Shown here: piece by piece, positions 26,501 to 40,108 of the stretch | Layout: each line of letters opens with the position of its first letter | Numbering within the stretch: position 1 is the stretch's first letter | Assembly (NCBI GenBank): GCA_047495785.1 | Contig: JBLDXI010000009.1 | Coordinates: forward strand, 434,001 to 498,000 | DNA: 64,000 nt | DNA from: Lepidodermella squamata | Lineage: Eukaryota; Gastrotricha | Reading direction: 5' to 3' | The notes under the pieces: generated by a model | The model's input: only the letters and a program-made list of their open reading frames with translations | Databases searched by the model: none | What the model was told of the DNA's origin: nothing | Program-made: the position numbers and the translations under genes

Positions 26501-29500
26501 CTCTCGTTACTAGTCTTTTGCGACATTATGAAAATCTAATAGAGCGTTGCCGTTTTTGTATCGCTCTTCTTCCGCGTTTCGTCCACTACTCTTGAAATAC
26601 TAGTAGCTCCGCAGTAATAGTAGTAAGTAACAAACATGCCCCTACTACCCCTCCCCAGTACTACGACTTTGGCGGCCAACTTTATTTATATCGTCCGGCG
26701 ATATTTTTCCTTTATTACTATCAACATCTTGGATGAACACTTGTTGGACCATCTTCGAATTTTTTTCGTTCAATTATTATCAGCTGAATAATATAACGAT
26801 TAATTTATCTGAGAGTTTCAATTTGATAATTTATTTATTTTGTTTACAGGTCACTGACGAATGTTTCAATTTAAAATTACATATATCGGAACTCGAGGGC
26901 GATTACATTTCGGCAAAGAGCGATGTAGCCACTCTGCAAAGCAGAGTTCGACAGCTTGAGGACCTCATTAAGGTGAGTTATTGTCCAGATCGCCAACATT
27001 TAAATAGCTAGATCATGAATTTATTTTATTAAAATAATTGTTTCCAATTTTAGACATTAACAAACGCGGCTGAAGAACGCAAGCGACTCGAACGCGAATA
27101 TCAGGCGGGCCTTGATCAACTCAAGCAACGCCAAGTCGAGTTAGACTCGGTTTCGAAGCAGCAGAACCTTATAACTCGCGAACACGAAGAGACCGTCGAT
27201 CAACTACAAGTCAGTTTGCTTTAATTGATTAATCAGAAGCTGTGATCTATTGCTTTGCTTCATCATTGTTATAGGGAAAATTGCGCGAATTAGAAAAACG
27301 TTGCGAGCTCCAGGCCATAAAACACGACGAACTGTTGCTCGAGCTGGGCAACTTGAAGTATATACAAGAAAAATCTCGGCTCAACGATCAGCTCGTTCTT
27401 CCGGACTTCGAATCGGTTCTCTCGGCGTTCACGTCGCCGGCAGCCGCCGCCGCCGCAGCCGTAGCCGCCGCAGGAGCTGGCACCCCTACGGCCGGTGGCA
27501 TGTCGTTCGGACAACAACGCGGATACCGGCTTGCCCGTTCAGGTATGCGCACATTTTATCGCTTTCACTTGTTGCTTCTCTCTAGATAAATTAATTAACG
27601 TCATCGCATCATCATCGATCGGCTATCAGGTCCTGTTAATTAAAAAGTTGCCCGAAAAGCCATGCGCTGGTGTGCATAATGAAATGTACTGAAAAGGTGT
27701 GCCACCTGGGTTTGCGGTGATCCAATCGAAACCAAGTCGGTGTTATTTGATTACAATTTTCGAATTATCGAATAGTCATCACCGCAGTTGTCACACGGGC
27801 TTTGCATTCAGTAAGAATGATTGATTCAATACTGGAGCAGTTGTGTGGTAGCAGCGTTATTGCGCCGCAACGATTAATAATTCACGCAATCTACGAATAG
27901 CTGTGTTTTTTTCGGGGCGCGCACGCTCGCTCGTCCGACCGACCGACCAACCGCTCGAAATCGACCTATTTGAGGCGTCCAGTGCACGCAAACTTTTGCA
28001 CCGGCCGCGATGGCAAGCGAACGAGAGCATGCGGTGGTTTGCGTGTCTATACCTCCTGCCTACCTGCTGCATACCTGCCTTCGTCAATATTTTTGTATTG
28101 GCGTGTACACATCCACCACCCGGTCGATTGATTCGCTCCATCCATCGCCCGCGCGCGCGCATGTCTCGAATACGTTATCGGAATTGCCATCGCCACAGCC
28201 CGAAGCGCACAATCAGCGCGCACACGGCCGCATATGTCAATGCGCGCCCGTTTATTACTGCTGCGGTGGCATATCACTCGTACATATCATTACTATTAAC
28301 ATCATCTGGGCAAACTTTTTTGCCAATATTACATGGCGCGGTCATGAAAAAGAGGTGCGCGGCGCATTTAGCAGCGCACGGCGCGGTTGTTGTCGATTTA
28401 CTAGTAGAAGTAGTAGTAGTTGTAGTAGTAGTGGTAGTGGTTAGTGGTTGTGGCGCATCGGAAGCCGCGGCTCATCGACAAAAAGGTTCGCATACAAGAC
28501 ATCACTGGCGCGATGGTCCGGCAGCGAACAATAACGAGCCTTCCTGCAACAATGCGCTGTGACAGCTTAGTATAAATATTGCAGCAGAAACAACATGCGG
28601 CGTGGATTGCCGCAAAAATCGAACCCGCGAGAGACGCGCATCGCGAATTGTTATCTGCTTGCCGCCTGCCTGCCTGCCTGCCTGCCTGCCTGCCCCTCAC
28701 ACCAACCAACTCGCACGGTATCGATTTGCGGCAGGCATTATAACAGCGCGCACCGTGTGTTTGTGACGAAACTTTTTACTAAAATAATAGCATTATTATA
28801 TTGCACTCCTTGAATATATTCACGCTTTATTATAGCTGCAATAATAACATTGGCAATAAGCAGTGTCTGTTTAGTATCGGATGTGCCGTGTGCGAAGCGC
28901 CGCCGCCGCCGCCGCCGACGACGTTCTTGCTTTTCGGCGACACTAAAAACAATATCTTCATCGGTGTCGGCCAGCGAAGCCCGCCCGGCCCAGTTTTCTG
29001 TGCCGTCGACGCGCCGGCTGCCAATAATGCAAAAAGTTTGCATGATTACTCGGCGGCGGCTGGTGCAGCGCCGATAAATTATTATTACCATGATGATATC
29101 GCGCGCTGTCGCACGCTTGTCATCATCACCACCATCGCCTGGTACAAACATGAATATACACACCCTACCAGCAAAACCAGCAAGCAGCACAGAGACACAA
29201 TTTTACAACAACTCTTGTTTTTATTATGCCCGCTTGTGCGCGCGGCTAAAAATTGGCCGCCGCACCCTCCAACCCGCGCGCGCGCGCACGCACGCACGAT
29301 AGCGACGCCGATGATAATGCATTGGCGATGATGATAATTTTCGATTTCAGGCCGGCCTGCTGGCTCCGTCTCTATTTCGCGCTGGCGACGCCGGCGTTGC
29401 TGTAGAACAAACAAAACAAACCAATGTGCCTGCTTGCCTGCCTGCCTGCATATCGATGATGATTGCTGATGAGCAGTGTGGTGGTGGTTGGGCCGTGGCG

Positions 29501-32500
29501 CATTGTTTCGCGCTCTCCCCGCCCTGCTACTGCATGCGAGTGCGCCCGCTATTATTATTAGTATTGTCTTCCGATCGTGTGCTGGTGACGGGTGCCGATA
29601 TCGTAGCACGTTGCTGATATTTTCATCCGATATGACGTCGTCGTGATGTCGATGATGATGATGGCGACGACGATGATGTTTTGACGCTGCGCTTTCTGCG
29701 TATAATAATATTTGTTGTATTATATATGTATATTGCGCATTAAAATCCACATGCCATTTTTCGAGACCCGACACGTATTATTGCGCGCTTGTGTCTACAA
29801 AGCCAGCAGCCGGAGCAATAGCCCAGCGAGGCGATTGCAGTTTTCGAAAAAAATTTACTCGTCATGCCAGTTCGATTATCGCTCGCAGCTCGCTGCCACC
29901 AGAGCGTACGCGTTCTATTTCCAGAGTCGATGAGCTGTTTGAACACCGATGCTAATACACATCTAGTAATAATTACTAGCTCAGAAGGATCCTGATCCCT
30001 TCTGTGCGCGCGACGATAACCGATTCTCTTTCTACTACTGCTTCTGTATTGGTTTTAGATAATGTAGATGGCGTACTTGGAGTGCGCTTTTTTATTACAT
30101 TAATATCAAAGTTAAACAACTTTCGATTATACAACAATACTGCTACCATATCGCACTGCTTCGAATAATTTTACCTAAATTATAATACCAAACGTATAAA
30201 TGGCCAGTCGACTGCACGCCGTCATCGCTCGAGCGAATAGCCGATAATGCCAGTCGCTTACTGAACCCGACCGTCGTGTCACCAATAATAATCCTTACAA
30301 TGTAATTGGACCGATTGATGATGTCGATGACGTTATGATATATATAGCGCGTATAAAAAATATTACTCCTCCGCGCATTAGTTCACTATAGCGCGCATGA
30401 CGATAAAGCTATAATGTTGCCGCCAGTGCAAGATTGACCATGTTTTTTTCTCTTGCTAACCCAGATCCTCTTCACAACTCGCCACGGCGTCGCTTCGAAA
30501 GCTCCAGATCAACAGATACAGGTATTTTTGAATCTAGCTTTATCCAACATTGATTTTTTTTTGTAATATCGAGAGCTATTTTAAACCTACTTTTTGCCCG
30601 TATATCCGTTATATGAGCATATATGAAAAATTATTAGGATTAAAAGTTTAATATAACTTGAATTTTTCACGAGTATTGGCAAGAATTTTTGATTCTTCTA
30701 GGCTTTTTTGAAGGTGACTGGCCATCGGATCCAGCTGGGAAACTGACAGCTATCAACCGCGGAACAGTCAGGGTATGCCATTCCCATTGTAACTTGCCAC
30801 CGATTTGCTGTTTGTTTGCGCGTACCTTGTTTCATTATTACTCGCATCCTTATAACTTTGCTTTTACCTCTGAGGGATTTTCGCGGAGTTTACGCAAAAA
30901 AGAATAGAGGGGCATCTTTCAATAATACTTGAGCTTGCAGTTTGTGCTTGTTTTTCTATTTTAATCTATTCTGGGAAGTGACGAGCGTGTTTTTATATCA
31001 TTGCTGTTGTTCGGCCAGGTGTTCATCGCACGTTACAGTTATGACCCTTTGCTGTTGTCGCCGAACGAGAATCCCGAGCTGGAATTGAATGTGCAAGCTG
31101 GCGATTACATCTTCATCTATGGCAACATGGACGAGGATGGCTTCTACGAAGGCGAGCTAATGGACGGCCGGCGAGGCCTCGTGCCGTCGAACTTCATTCA
31201 ACCGCTCAATACGACGGAATTGGCCGATTTTAAAACGGCGCTGTCCGCTGCTGCCACGCTGAATGCCGCCTCGCTCCAGTCGCAACCGGCGTCGCAACCT
31301 CAAGCCTTCTCGGCGTCTTCCACGTCGCGCCTAGGCGCCGGCGAGCAGCCCGGCCACGAGCCGGCCTACCTCCCCTCCTCGTCGCTGTCGTCGTCGCACC
31401 TACACCATCTCGCCTCTTCGACGGCGCCGTTGTTGCGCTCGACAGCGGCCAGCGCCGCTGCTGCCTTCGACCCATCGTCGTCGTCGCTTCCTGTTCTCAA
31501 CTGCCTTTCAACCTCGGATGACGCCGGCCAACTGGGCGGCACGCTGGAACGGTACTCTACTCCGAGTAAGCTTATTTCAATCGCGCCTCAAAACTTGCGA
31601 TTCAGCTCGATTTTTTGTTACTATAGATCACATCGGGTCGTCGAGTCGTTTTTTGCCTCGCTCGACCACAACGAGCCCGCCGACTTTCCAGCTTGGCCTG
31701 GATGACGATGGCGAGGCGCCACCTATGGTTGAACATATCAATATTAGTCAGGATGCAACGGCTCGATTAGACAGTAAGCATCTGATGGAAATTGTTGACA
31801 CCTTTTGATTCACTCTATTTTTGTCTTTTTTCTCCGCGTTTAGTTCCACGGCCTAGAAATTTACGAATTGAGAAAATTTTATCGAGCTCCGTGATCGTGG
31901 CGTGGGACCCAGCGCTGTTGGCGCAATTGCCGCAACAACCGGCCATGTCGGCGCCGCCGCAACAGACGCCGCAGAACCAGCCGGCCGGCCTCAACACAAC
32001 AGTGGCGAACAGCGCACCCGTCGACGTCAAATCCTACCTCATTTTCGTCAACGGCGAGCTGAAAGCAACAGTGGCGTACAACGAGCGCACCAAGTGCATG
32101 CTCGAGGGCATCAACACGCGCAAGTTCCACCGCATATCCGTGCGCACGAACACCGACCGGGGCCAGTCGCGCGACCCCGAGTGCACGCTCACGTTCGGCC
32201 GCGGCGCCACGCTCGCGCCGCAAGCGCTCAAGGCGTTCAACGTGTCGGCGTCCAGCGCCGCGCTCGCCTGGTGCCCGTCGAACTCCAACTGCCACCACAT
32301 CGTCTACGTCAACAACGTCGAGCACTGCGTGTTGGAGCCGGGCATCTTTCGCTACACCCTGTCCGGCCTGCTGCCGTCAACCACGTACCGCGTGTCGATC
32401 AAGGCGAAAGATCTGACTGGCGGCGCGCTCGGCGTCGGCGTTGGTCTCTTCAATTCGGGCCGGACAACGCCCGGCGCGCAAATGTTTGCGTCTGGAGCGT

Positions 32501-35500
32501 CTGGGGCGACTGGCGCCGCCGACCTTTCGAGTCGGCGCTCCCGGCCAAGTTCCGCCTCTGATGCGAACGTTGCTCAGATTGTGTTCAAAACTCTACCTGG
32601 AGGTGAGTCAGACTTTGATTTTTTTCTACCCGATTTTAACCCGGGAAACATTTTATTGTGGTCGATAGTAACTTACAGCAGTAAGTATTTTCGTATGCCG
32701 TGGGCTAGACATGTTATAATTTGAGAAATTTCGAATTGCAGTGTCTTCTCTTTTTAATTCTGTTAGAAAATATTCTTCAGATTATGTACTCTTCAACTTC
32801 TTAGTGAGCTATTTTTGGGTTTTATTTAGATGGGAAAAGCTTCGTTTACTCATAAAATCCCGTCCCTTAGCCTTGTTTTAATTGCGGTCGACTTTTGTGC
32901 ACCGCAGAGCAGCTACGCCTCTCGAGGCCCAACTACGCCGGAAATTAATTTTTCGCCTAGCTCTTCCTATATGTACCACAATGCTGGAAATATGCATTTA
33001 CATGAACGCAGCAGGACACGGTCCCTTTTTTCTATTAAAAGAGGCCCTAAAATACTAATGCAATAATAGATCGATAAAACGGAGTACCTATATGGGTTTG
33101 TGCTTACAGGCTTTCCTGAGACGCCCCAGAACGTGCAAGTAGAAAACGGTCCTCGAGAAGGCACGGTCCTTGTCAGCTGGCTTCCGGTCAGCGTGTCATC
33201 GACTGGAACTTCGAACGGCGCTTTGATTACTGGTTATGCAATTTATGCTGACGGCAACAGGCGGATTGCCGAGGTGCCAAGTCCCACTGGTTTGTTGATG
33301 TTTTTCTGCTTTCTTTTCGCGTGTGATCTATAACTTTTCTTACAGCTGATCATATCGTATTGTCTTGGCAACAAATCGCAACCCGGCCGTCGGAGATTCC
33401 GAGCTTCGTGACCGTGCGGACGGTATCACCTGGGGAGGAGTCGGTCGACTCGATGCCGGCGCCGCTCGGCCAGGTCACCGAGGAGCTGCAGCGGCTGTGT
33501 GGCCAGCAGCGGCCGGCGCCGCCGTCCGCCATGGCGCCTACACACCCGTCGTCGACACTGCTCAAGCCGCAACCCACTTACCCGTCGACGGCGTCCTTCC
33601 TCAACACCTACGACACCTCGAACGTCGGCGGGCGGCTGTCTTCGTACGGCGCCGCCGATCAGTCGTCGCACGGCCAGCCGCCTCAGCTTTCATCCTTGCC
33701 GTCCTCGTCTATGCAACCGTTCTCATCTTCAACTCTTTCCCAAAATGCCGGTGCCTCTTTGTCAGCTCTCAACGGTAAAAATTAACAGCCATTTTCCGTA
33801 ATTTTCCTACTTCTAGTTAAAAACATGTGGGCATTGGCCCTAAAGCACAGCCTCGATAAAAAATTCTTAATATGAATTATCGCTTTTAAGATATGTTCGG
33901 AAACTATTCGGAAGGTTGTCGCAACACTTTTACCATAGGCTTATTATTTTAACTATACGCGTTCAAGTAATTTTTAAGTTGCGTGGCTGTTCGGTTTCGA
34001 ATCTCATCATTTTGGTACTTGCAAATTTAACTGATTTTTTGATTATTTCAGCCTACTCGTCTAACGCGATATCATCAAGTGTGAACTCAGCCACGCAGCA
34101 GCCGCTCATTCAAAGGTAAGAAACAGAAAATTCCTATATTTGTATTACCCGGGCGAATCACTTATTCCCAATCTATCTATGGTATTAGCATACTTTCCCT
34201 CGTCAAAAGGTTTGTGCAGTGATCCCTAGAATCGAATCATTTTGATACTACTGAATCTTTCTGCGATCTAACTTTGACTGCTTACGAAGCCTTTTGTTTA
34301 GACAAAACGGCCATAAACCTTTTAGAAACAAAATTTGCAGTTTCATCGTTTGACACATCATAAAAACTGCTTGCAGTGATCTATCAGTTAATTGATTACT
34401 TTGAAAATTTACGACGCAGTTTCCATGCTGTTCACTGTATTATGTTGGATGATTTTATATCTTGTGTTTCTGTGTTATTTTAACAGCAGTTTATCGGGAA
34501 CAAGTTCGTCGAGCCAGCAACAGCCCGCGGGTCCTGGTAACAGTCAAACACTGCCGATTCCTGCTCACCACCACAGGGGACCATCGCTGTTGGCTGACCG
34601 GCGCTCGGCCAGCCTGAACGAAGAGTACGGCCCCAGTGGCCATCTGCTGTCCAAGTCCGTGTCCGACCACAAGACGCACGAGGAGCCGCTCGACCTCGCC
34701 ACCGCCAACAAGCCGCGCAGCTCTGTTCCCACCATGTTCAGCGTCGCCCAGGAGACCGGGCAGCCGGTGGCGCTCACGACGAAGCCGGGCCCGCCGCCGC
34801 CCGGCTCGCGCTCCAAAGCCGAGAGCACCGCTGCAGCCGCTGAACCTGTGCCGTTCGGCCCGCCGCCGGCGCATGGCGCAGCGCCGAACAAAACCAGCGG
34901 CGCCGCCATCTACGCGTCGCCGTACGGCACGCGCGGAACCGGCACTTTCTTACGGCCACCCTTCTACGGGCCTTACTACCCGCGCTACCCCGGCGATCCT
35001 TACTACGGATACTACAGCATGCGACCCTCGATGCGGCCGTCCATGATGCGCGGCAACAGTGTTGAGACTCTCGAAAAGTAAGCTTTCTAGCCACTGCTAC
35101 TAACCTTATTTATTGAATCATTACCTTTATAGCAACCCGGAGATGGGCTTTGACTTGACAAGTACCGATGGAGCAGCTATGACGAAGACGCGCAGTTCCG
35201 AATATCTCAACGACTTTGGCGGCCCAAGAATGCCATTCATGGCGCGTGGGCCTGGTCCTTATCGAGCCAGGCCGCCATTCAGGGGACCGTCTTACGACGC
35301 GATACCAGGGCTGGACCCGTTCACTAGGTCCATGTCGCCGGCTAATGTCGATCCGTACTGGATGCGAAGCCCCGGCAGCGCGTATTTCGCTTCGCCTCGC
35401 GGGCCTGCTGTCGGCCCGCCGAGCGCCGCGTTAATACCGATCCCGCGTCTGCCGCCCGGCTTCAAACCGGTACCGGGCCGGCTGCCGCCGGGCATTCGCA

Positions 35501-38500
35501 CATTCATCGCGCTCTACGACTACGACCCGACAACCATGTCGCCGAACCCGGACGCCGGCGAGACGGAACTGCCGCTGAAAGAAGGCCAGCTGTTGAAGGT
35601 TTACGGCGAGCGCGACCGCGACAGCTTCTACCGCGGAGAGGCGTGCGGCCGTGCCGGTCTCGTGCCCAGCAACATGGTGCAAGAGGTGAACGTCACCGAG
35701 CAGGCTGTGCTGGAGGTGCTGTTCGACGTCGCGAATAAACGCGAAGTCTACTACCGAGGCGGCGTCCTGCAACAAGGCGGCCCACCCGGCATGTTGGGCC
35801 ACACGAACATGCTAACTACGACGCAGCCTGCCACTGGCATGCAACAACAACAGCAACAAAACCAGCAGCAGCCACAACAACATCAGCAACAGTCACAACC
35901 GCATCAACAGCAACAAGGCATTGGCGGTCAATTATTGACTATGGCTGGTCTTAACAATAACCAAAACAACCAAAACCAGTCGGGCCAAATCCGGCCGCAG
36001 CAACAGGCCGCCAATGGTATGTAAAAGACCCGGGACATTCTGTAACATTAGACAGACTTATTGGCTAAAAAAAGTAGCAGCTTTGAGTTTTATTGCTGTG
36101 ATTTCTTTTCTCGTTGCGAGTTCACTCTATTGATTTGCTTACTCACTTTGTTTCGTTGTGTTTCTGTTTTTCGGAATTTTCTGATCTATTTTCTATCGTG
36201 TGCGTGTTTCACTTGCATTTTTTCTATCGTGTATGAACTTGTAATCGGAATGTTGCCTCTTACACTCTATCTTGTCTTGTGCCTCGTGTGGCGCAGTGGT
36301 CGGATCGGCGGTGTCGGCGCTGAGTTCGTTGCTCGGCGGCCTCAATAACCAACAGCAGCCGGAGGCGAGCCCGGAGCCGAAGCAGAAGCGCGTCATGTGG
36401 CAGTCGAGCTTGGACGACTACGACGACGTGTTCACGGTGCAGGCCTCTGCGAAGCGACACTCTGTTGCCACAGGTGCGCATGCAGCGTGACCCCGCGTCT
36501 CTAGTAGACCAGAGTTGTTTTCTTTACGTTTCGGGTTGATTGTCCACCCGCGTTTTTTCGCGAATGCCACAGCTTCGTTTTTTGCTTGTCGAAAGTCATA
36601 GCCTGCTGCGTGATTAGATCACCCACAGTGTCGACTTACCCTATATGATTTAGGCCCTGCAAATTGTCGTGATTATCGGCATGTTACGTACGGCATGCTG
36701 TTGTAGAGCAGGCGACACAAATGCTTCCATCGAAGCCGTTTTCATACTACCCTTCATGGGCTCTTTTTCACATTTTTTACTTGCGTTTCACTGTGCGTTC
36801 TTTTTCGCATATAGACTGCTTTTATATTCCGCTTTTGATTTCATCTTTACTTGATAGCTTCGGAATATTATTGTCAGAATTATTTTTTCTGAAACCTTTT
36901 ACGCTTATATAGATCTCTTCTTGAGTTACGATTTTATGCCAGCTCCTAATTATGTTCCACCTGATAATTCGATTTGAAATTTACGTTCTGTTTTGTTATT
37001 TCAGTTCCTACAAACCAGCAGCTACAACAGCAATCGCAACAACAACAGCAACAGCAGCAAATGCCTCCATTCAACGCCAACATCGCTGCGTTGAGTGGGA
37101 TGCACTTACCCCCACCGTTGTCCCAGCAGCAAAACCAGCAGCAGCAACAACAGCAACAACAACAGCAACAACAACAGCATCAACAACACCAACAACAATC
37201 GACAGGGGGCATGGGCAGCGGCTTGAAGTCGTTCCTAGGTCTTGGCGGGCCGACGACGACGTCGCAATCTTCCATGACCTCGACAACGCTTACCGGTACG
37301 ATGGCTGGTGGGCACATGCAACAACAGCAGTCTGGTGCTTTCTCGACAACGAACCCAATGCAACGGCCTGGCGCGCCTTCAAATATGCCAGGCATGCAAT
37401 CGGGTCCGGGCTCAATGATGCAAGGCGGCTTGCCTGGTCAACAGCCAGGAATGGGCCAGAATCCAATGGGTCAGCCTGGTATGAACCAACCGGGTATGGG
37501 CCAGACTGGCCTGAACCAGCCAGGCATGGGCCAAATGGGTCAAATGAACCAGCCTGGTACCGGTATGGGGCAGCAGCCAGGCCAACTTCAGGGTATGCCC
37601 GGTATGCCTGGCCAGATGCAACAAGGTATGCCTGGTCAGCAAAATCAGCAGCAAATGCCGGGTTCCAACCTACCACCAGGCATGCAACAACAGCAACAAC
37701 AACAACAACAGCAGCAACAACAGCAGAATATGATGGGCTTACCACAGCAACAGCAGCAACAACAGCAACCTGGTATGCCATCGCAGCAGCAACAACCAAG
37801 CATGCAGCAACAGCCAGGAATGGCGGGAATGCCGCAACAACCCGGTATGCCACCAACTACGATGCCACCAGCGACCTCAACGCTGCCATCGGCAACAACC
37901 GCGACGCCGGCCGTTACAACATCGACGGCGGGCCAGGCCGTTGCCGGGCTGCAGCGACCGTTCAAGTACGTCCAGGCTGTGTACGACTACGCGCCGAACC
38001 CGGACGCGGCCGAGCTTGATCTGGCGTTCAAGGTCGGCGACGTCATGGGCGTGCTGCAGGACGCCGACGAAGATTTATTCTACTTCTGCGAACTCAACGG
38101 TCGCCGCGGCCTCGTGCCTTCCAACTTCGTGCAAGATACGACGCCGCCTCCAGGCGCCGTACTCGGCCCTCATCCATCCCAAGCGGCAACCGGTGCTCTG
38201 GTGAGTTCTCAGTTTTTTTTCATATAGGTCATTTTAATGTTTAAATCAATTTACCAGGCTGGCCAAGCTGGGGCACCCGGTGCAATGGCAGGTGCTGCGA
38301 CTGGAACTACTGGTGCTTTGGCGACCGGCGCCACCCCGCCTGGAATGACGGCGATGGGCGGTGCTGCGGGAGGCCCCGCTGCTGCTGCTGCTGCTGCTGC
38401 AACTGCTGCCGGTATGACACCCCGACCCGGTGCTCCAGGTATGCCTGGAGGAATCGGAGGTGCCGCCACGAGGCCGACGCTCGGTATGCCGGGCAGTAGT

Positions 38501-38866
38501 ATTCGCCCGCCTCCGATGAACCCGCTCGCCGGTAACATGAACGCGCCCATGATGAACCCGCTCGGTGCCGGTCCTCGCGGGCCTCGTGGCGGGCCGCCAC
38601 CTATCATCCGCCCGGCGCCAATGGGCCCGGGTGGTGGCGGCATGGGCATGCCGGGCTTCGGCGGGCCGCGTGGTGCGGGTCCGATGGGCGGTGGCGGACC
38701 TCCGGGCGGAGGCGCTGCGAGTGGCGTGCCTGGCGCCGGGCTGCTTTCCAACCTGACATCGGTGACAAACAACCTGACGAGCGGTCTTCAGGAGAAAGCC
38801 GGGGGTCTGCTGGGTGGTGCTGGCGGGAAAGCCGCGCAGGCCGTTGACCAGTGCAAGCAGCAGTGA
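14584..38866 (+). CDS. RIMBP: RIM-binding protein (presynaptic active-zone scaffold), 25 exons
   Basis: Links RIM and voltage-gated calcium channels at release sites in other animals. Exons: 14584-14727, 15483-16014, 16247-16618, 18134-19332, 20333-20374, 23457-23606, 24111-24242, 24300-24383, 24442-24534, 26850-26972, 27054-27209, 27275-27542, 30465-30521, 30702-30772, 31019-31565, 31627-31773, 31844-32602, 33110-33289, 33346-33774, 34052-34115, 34487-35077, 35133-36016, 36297-36473, 37005-38200, 38258-38866. All phases agree, giving 3001 residues. Order: acidic disordered head, Pro-rich tract, coiled coil (about 680-1045), SH3-I (about 1142-1205, ending [10 protein letters not shown]), three FN3 domains (about 1375-1750), SH3-II (about 2168-2235), Gln/Gly/Met-Pro repeats, SH3-III (about 2720-2785), Gly/Pro-rich tail. 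The SH3-FN3-SH3-SH3 order is diagnostic. The start codon is the first in-frame ATG of an open exon; earlier non-coding exons are possible. It is far longer than vertebrate relatives. Confidence 0.93.
16619..18133 (+). other. RIMBP intron 3
   Basis: About 1.5 kb between exons 3 and 4, GT donor and TTGTAG acceptor. I see no nested gene in either strand; frames present are short and unlike protein. Confidence 0.75.
20375..23456 (+). other. RIMBP intron 5, repeat-rich
   Basis: About 3.1 kb after a 42-base exon. Contains an ATT run at about 21271-21310, a GGCA-type repeat near 21575-21605 and CAT repeats near 22400-22415. No supported nested gene. Confidence 0.75.
21271..21310. repeat. ATT-type microsatellite
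   Basis: Imperfect ATT/ATC run inside RIMBP intron 5. Confidence 0.8.
24535..26849 (+). other. RIMBP intron 9, repeat-rich
   Basis: About 2.3 kb. Long frames occur on both strands around 25440-26050, but they are built from GTC/GCT/CT simple repeats (for example a CT run at about 26021-26044) and overlap one another, so none is called as a gene. Confidence 0.75.
27543..30464 (+). other. RIMBP intron 12, repeat-rich
   Basis: About 2.9 kb, with a CTGC tetranucleotide tract (28664-28694 and again near 29430-29450), a CG alternation near 29275-29295 and many GTC and ATT repeats. Frames of 100-230 codons occur on both strands and follow the repeats; none shows a domain or coding signature. Confidence 0.75.
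28664..28694. repeat. CTGC tetranucleotide repeat
   Basis: Tandem CCTG/CTGC units, repeated in weaker form about 0.75 kb downstream in the same intron. Confidence 0.85.
37011..37200 (+). repeat. CAA/CAG polyglutamine-coding repeat in RIMBP
   Basis: Two in-frame glutamine blocks around a short non-repeat segment. CAA and CAG codons are mixed, so the tract is less prone to slippage than a pure CAG run. A third block lies at about 37681-37799. Confidence 0.85.
37430..37680 (+). repeat. PGM(G/N)Q-type degenerate protein repeat in RIMBP
   Basis: Coding repeat with units such as GMGQ, GMNQP and GMPGQ, roughly 5-9 residues each, lying between two polyglutamine blocks and before SH3-III. It resembles prion-like Gln/Gly/Met linkers. 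Confidence 0.75.
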
Positions 38867-40108
38867 ACAACCAGCCTTTCTACATTTTCTATGCGCATCT
38901 CTCAACACGCATCTAGCGCCTCTATTTGCTGTGTACAGTCGATCAATCCTCAACAAGTCGTTTTTTTTCAAACTGTCTTGCGCTTCTCTCTGTTCGGAGC
39001 GCGCAACAACAACTGGCAAAACTCCTATTGCATTGCTAAAACACAAACAGGCGCACGTGCGCGCGGCGCTCTCTTTCGACAAATTATTTGATCTGTTTTT
39101 GAAATGTTAGTTATTTTTATGATATACAAATACCAAGCAAAAAACAATACTGCCGCTTGCTCTTTTCTTCTCATGATGACCGGCTAATGTGTCACTTCTT
39201 CATTACTACCTGTCATTGTCATAAAAAAATACATGTTAATTTTATAATTTCGAATATGCTCGACGAATAAGCGAATCGACGAAGCCACTAATATTGACGC
39301 CTATCTATTCTAAAATGAGTCCTCTGCAATCATCTCTAGTCGCCGCTATGTCTTTTTGATTTTTTCAACCCTCTCGCATTGGGGTCTTTTGAAAACGACC
39401 CGATGAAAAATACTTTACTTGCATCACTATTATTGATTGAGATAATTATTCAAGCGCGATACGAACTGAGTAAGCGTAAAACATTTCTAAAATGCTTCAT
39501 TTAGTTGGAATAACGCCTTATAGCGCAGTAAAAGCTGCAAATCTATGCTGCCAATGTACCTATGATTGATGTATAGCAGTATACTATGTAAGACGCGATC
39601 TCAATTCCGACAGCATCAACAAATCTGTAAAAATACTGTAAATTTTGCCTATAATCAGAAAGCCGAAATTTTATTTTGTCTTGTAAAATTTTATTGAAAA
39701 TCGATTATACCAATGAAACACAACACGATCGAAAAATGTATAGAAACAGCGAGAAATTTCGAAAACTTCTTGTTATTGTTGTCGTCTCGGAAAATTTTCT
39801 CTTGAAAAAGCGCTTATATTCGTATATCCTCAGATTTATAAAAGATGAATGAATGATGGATGATCAATGGGCATTTTTGAAGGTAAGAGCCCTTACGCAC
39901 ACGCTATAGATTATTGAAGTATCAAATTATATATTAATAAATTATAATGTTTAAAAATTATAAATCATAATACGCGATCAATATTAAAACCAAAAAATTA
40001 TTGAATTATGATTATATATTGAACTTGCGAAGAAAACAAAACAAAATAAAAGAATGAAGCATTTTTGCTGTAAAAATGCCAGCCACTCTCGGGTCTTATT
40101 GTTATTTT
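38867..40108. other. Convergent intergenic region between RIMBP and a lectin-channel gene
   Basis: Holds the 3' untranslated regions of two convergent genes. A plus-strand AATAAA at about 39936-39941 may end RIMBP, but it is 1 kb from the stop. A minus-strand AATAAA overlaps the stop codon of the lectin-channel gene at about 40108-40113. No other coding frame was found. Confidence 0.5.

Noticed and set aside
27903-29774. Overlapping frames of 100-229 codons on both strands in RIMBP intron 12
   Set aside because: They follow CTGC, GCC and GTC repeats, yield Arg/His/Tyr runs typical of repeat translation, and contradict each other in strand and frame.
31879-32561. Long alternative frames over RIMBP exon 17
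   Set aside because: High GC in third codon positions removes stops from other frames; only the FN3-coding frame has domain content and in-phase splice sites.
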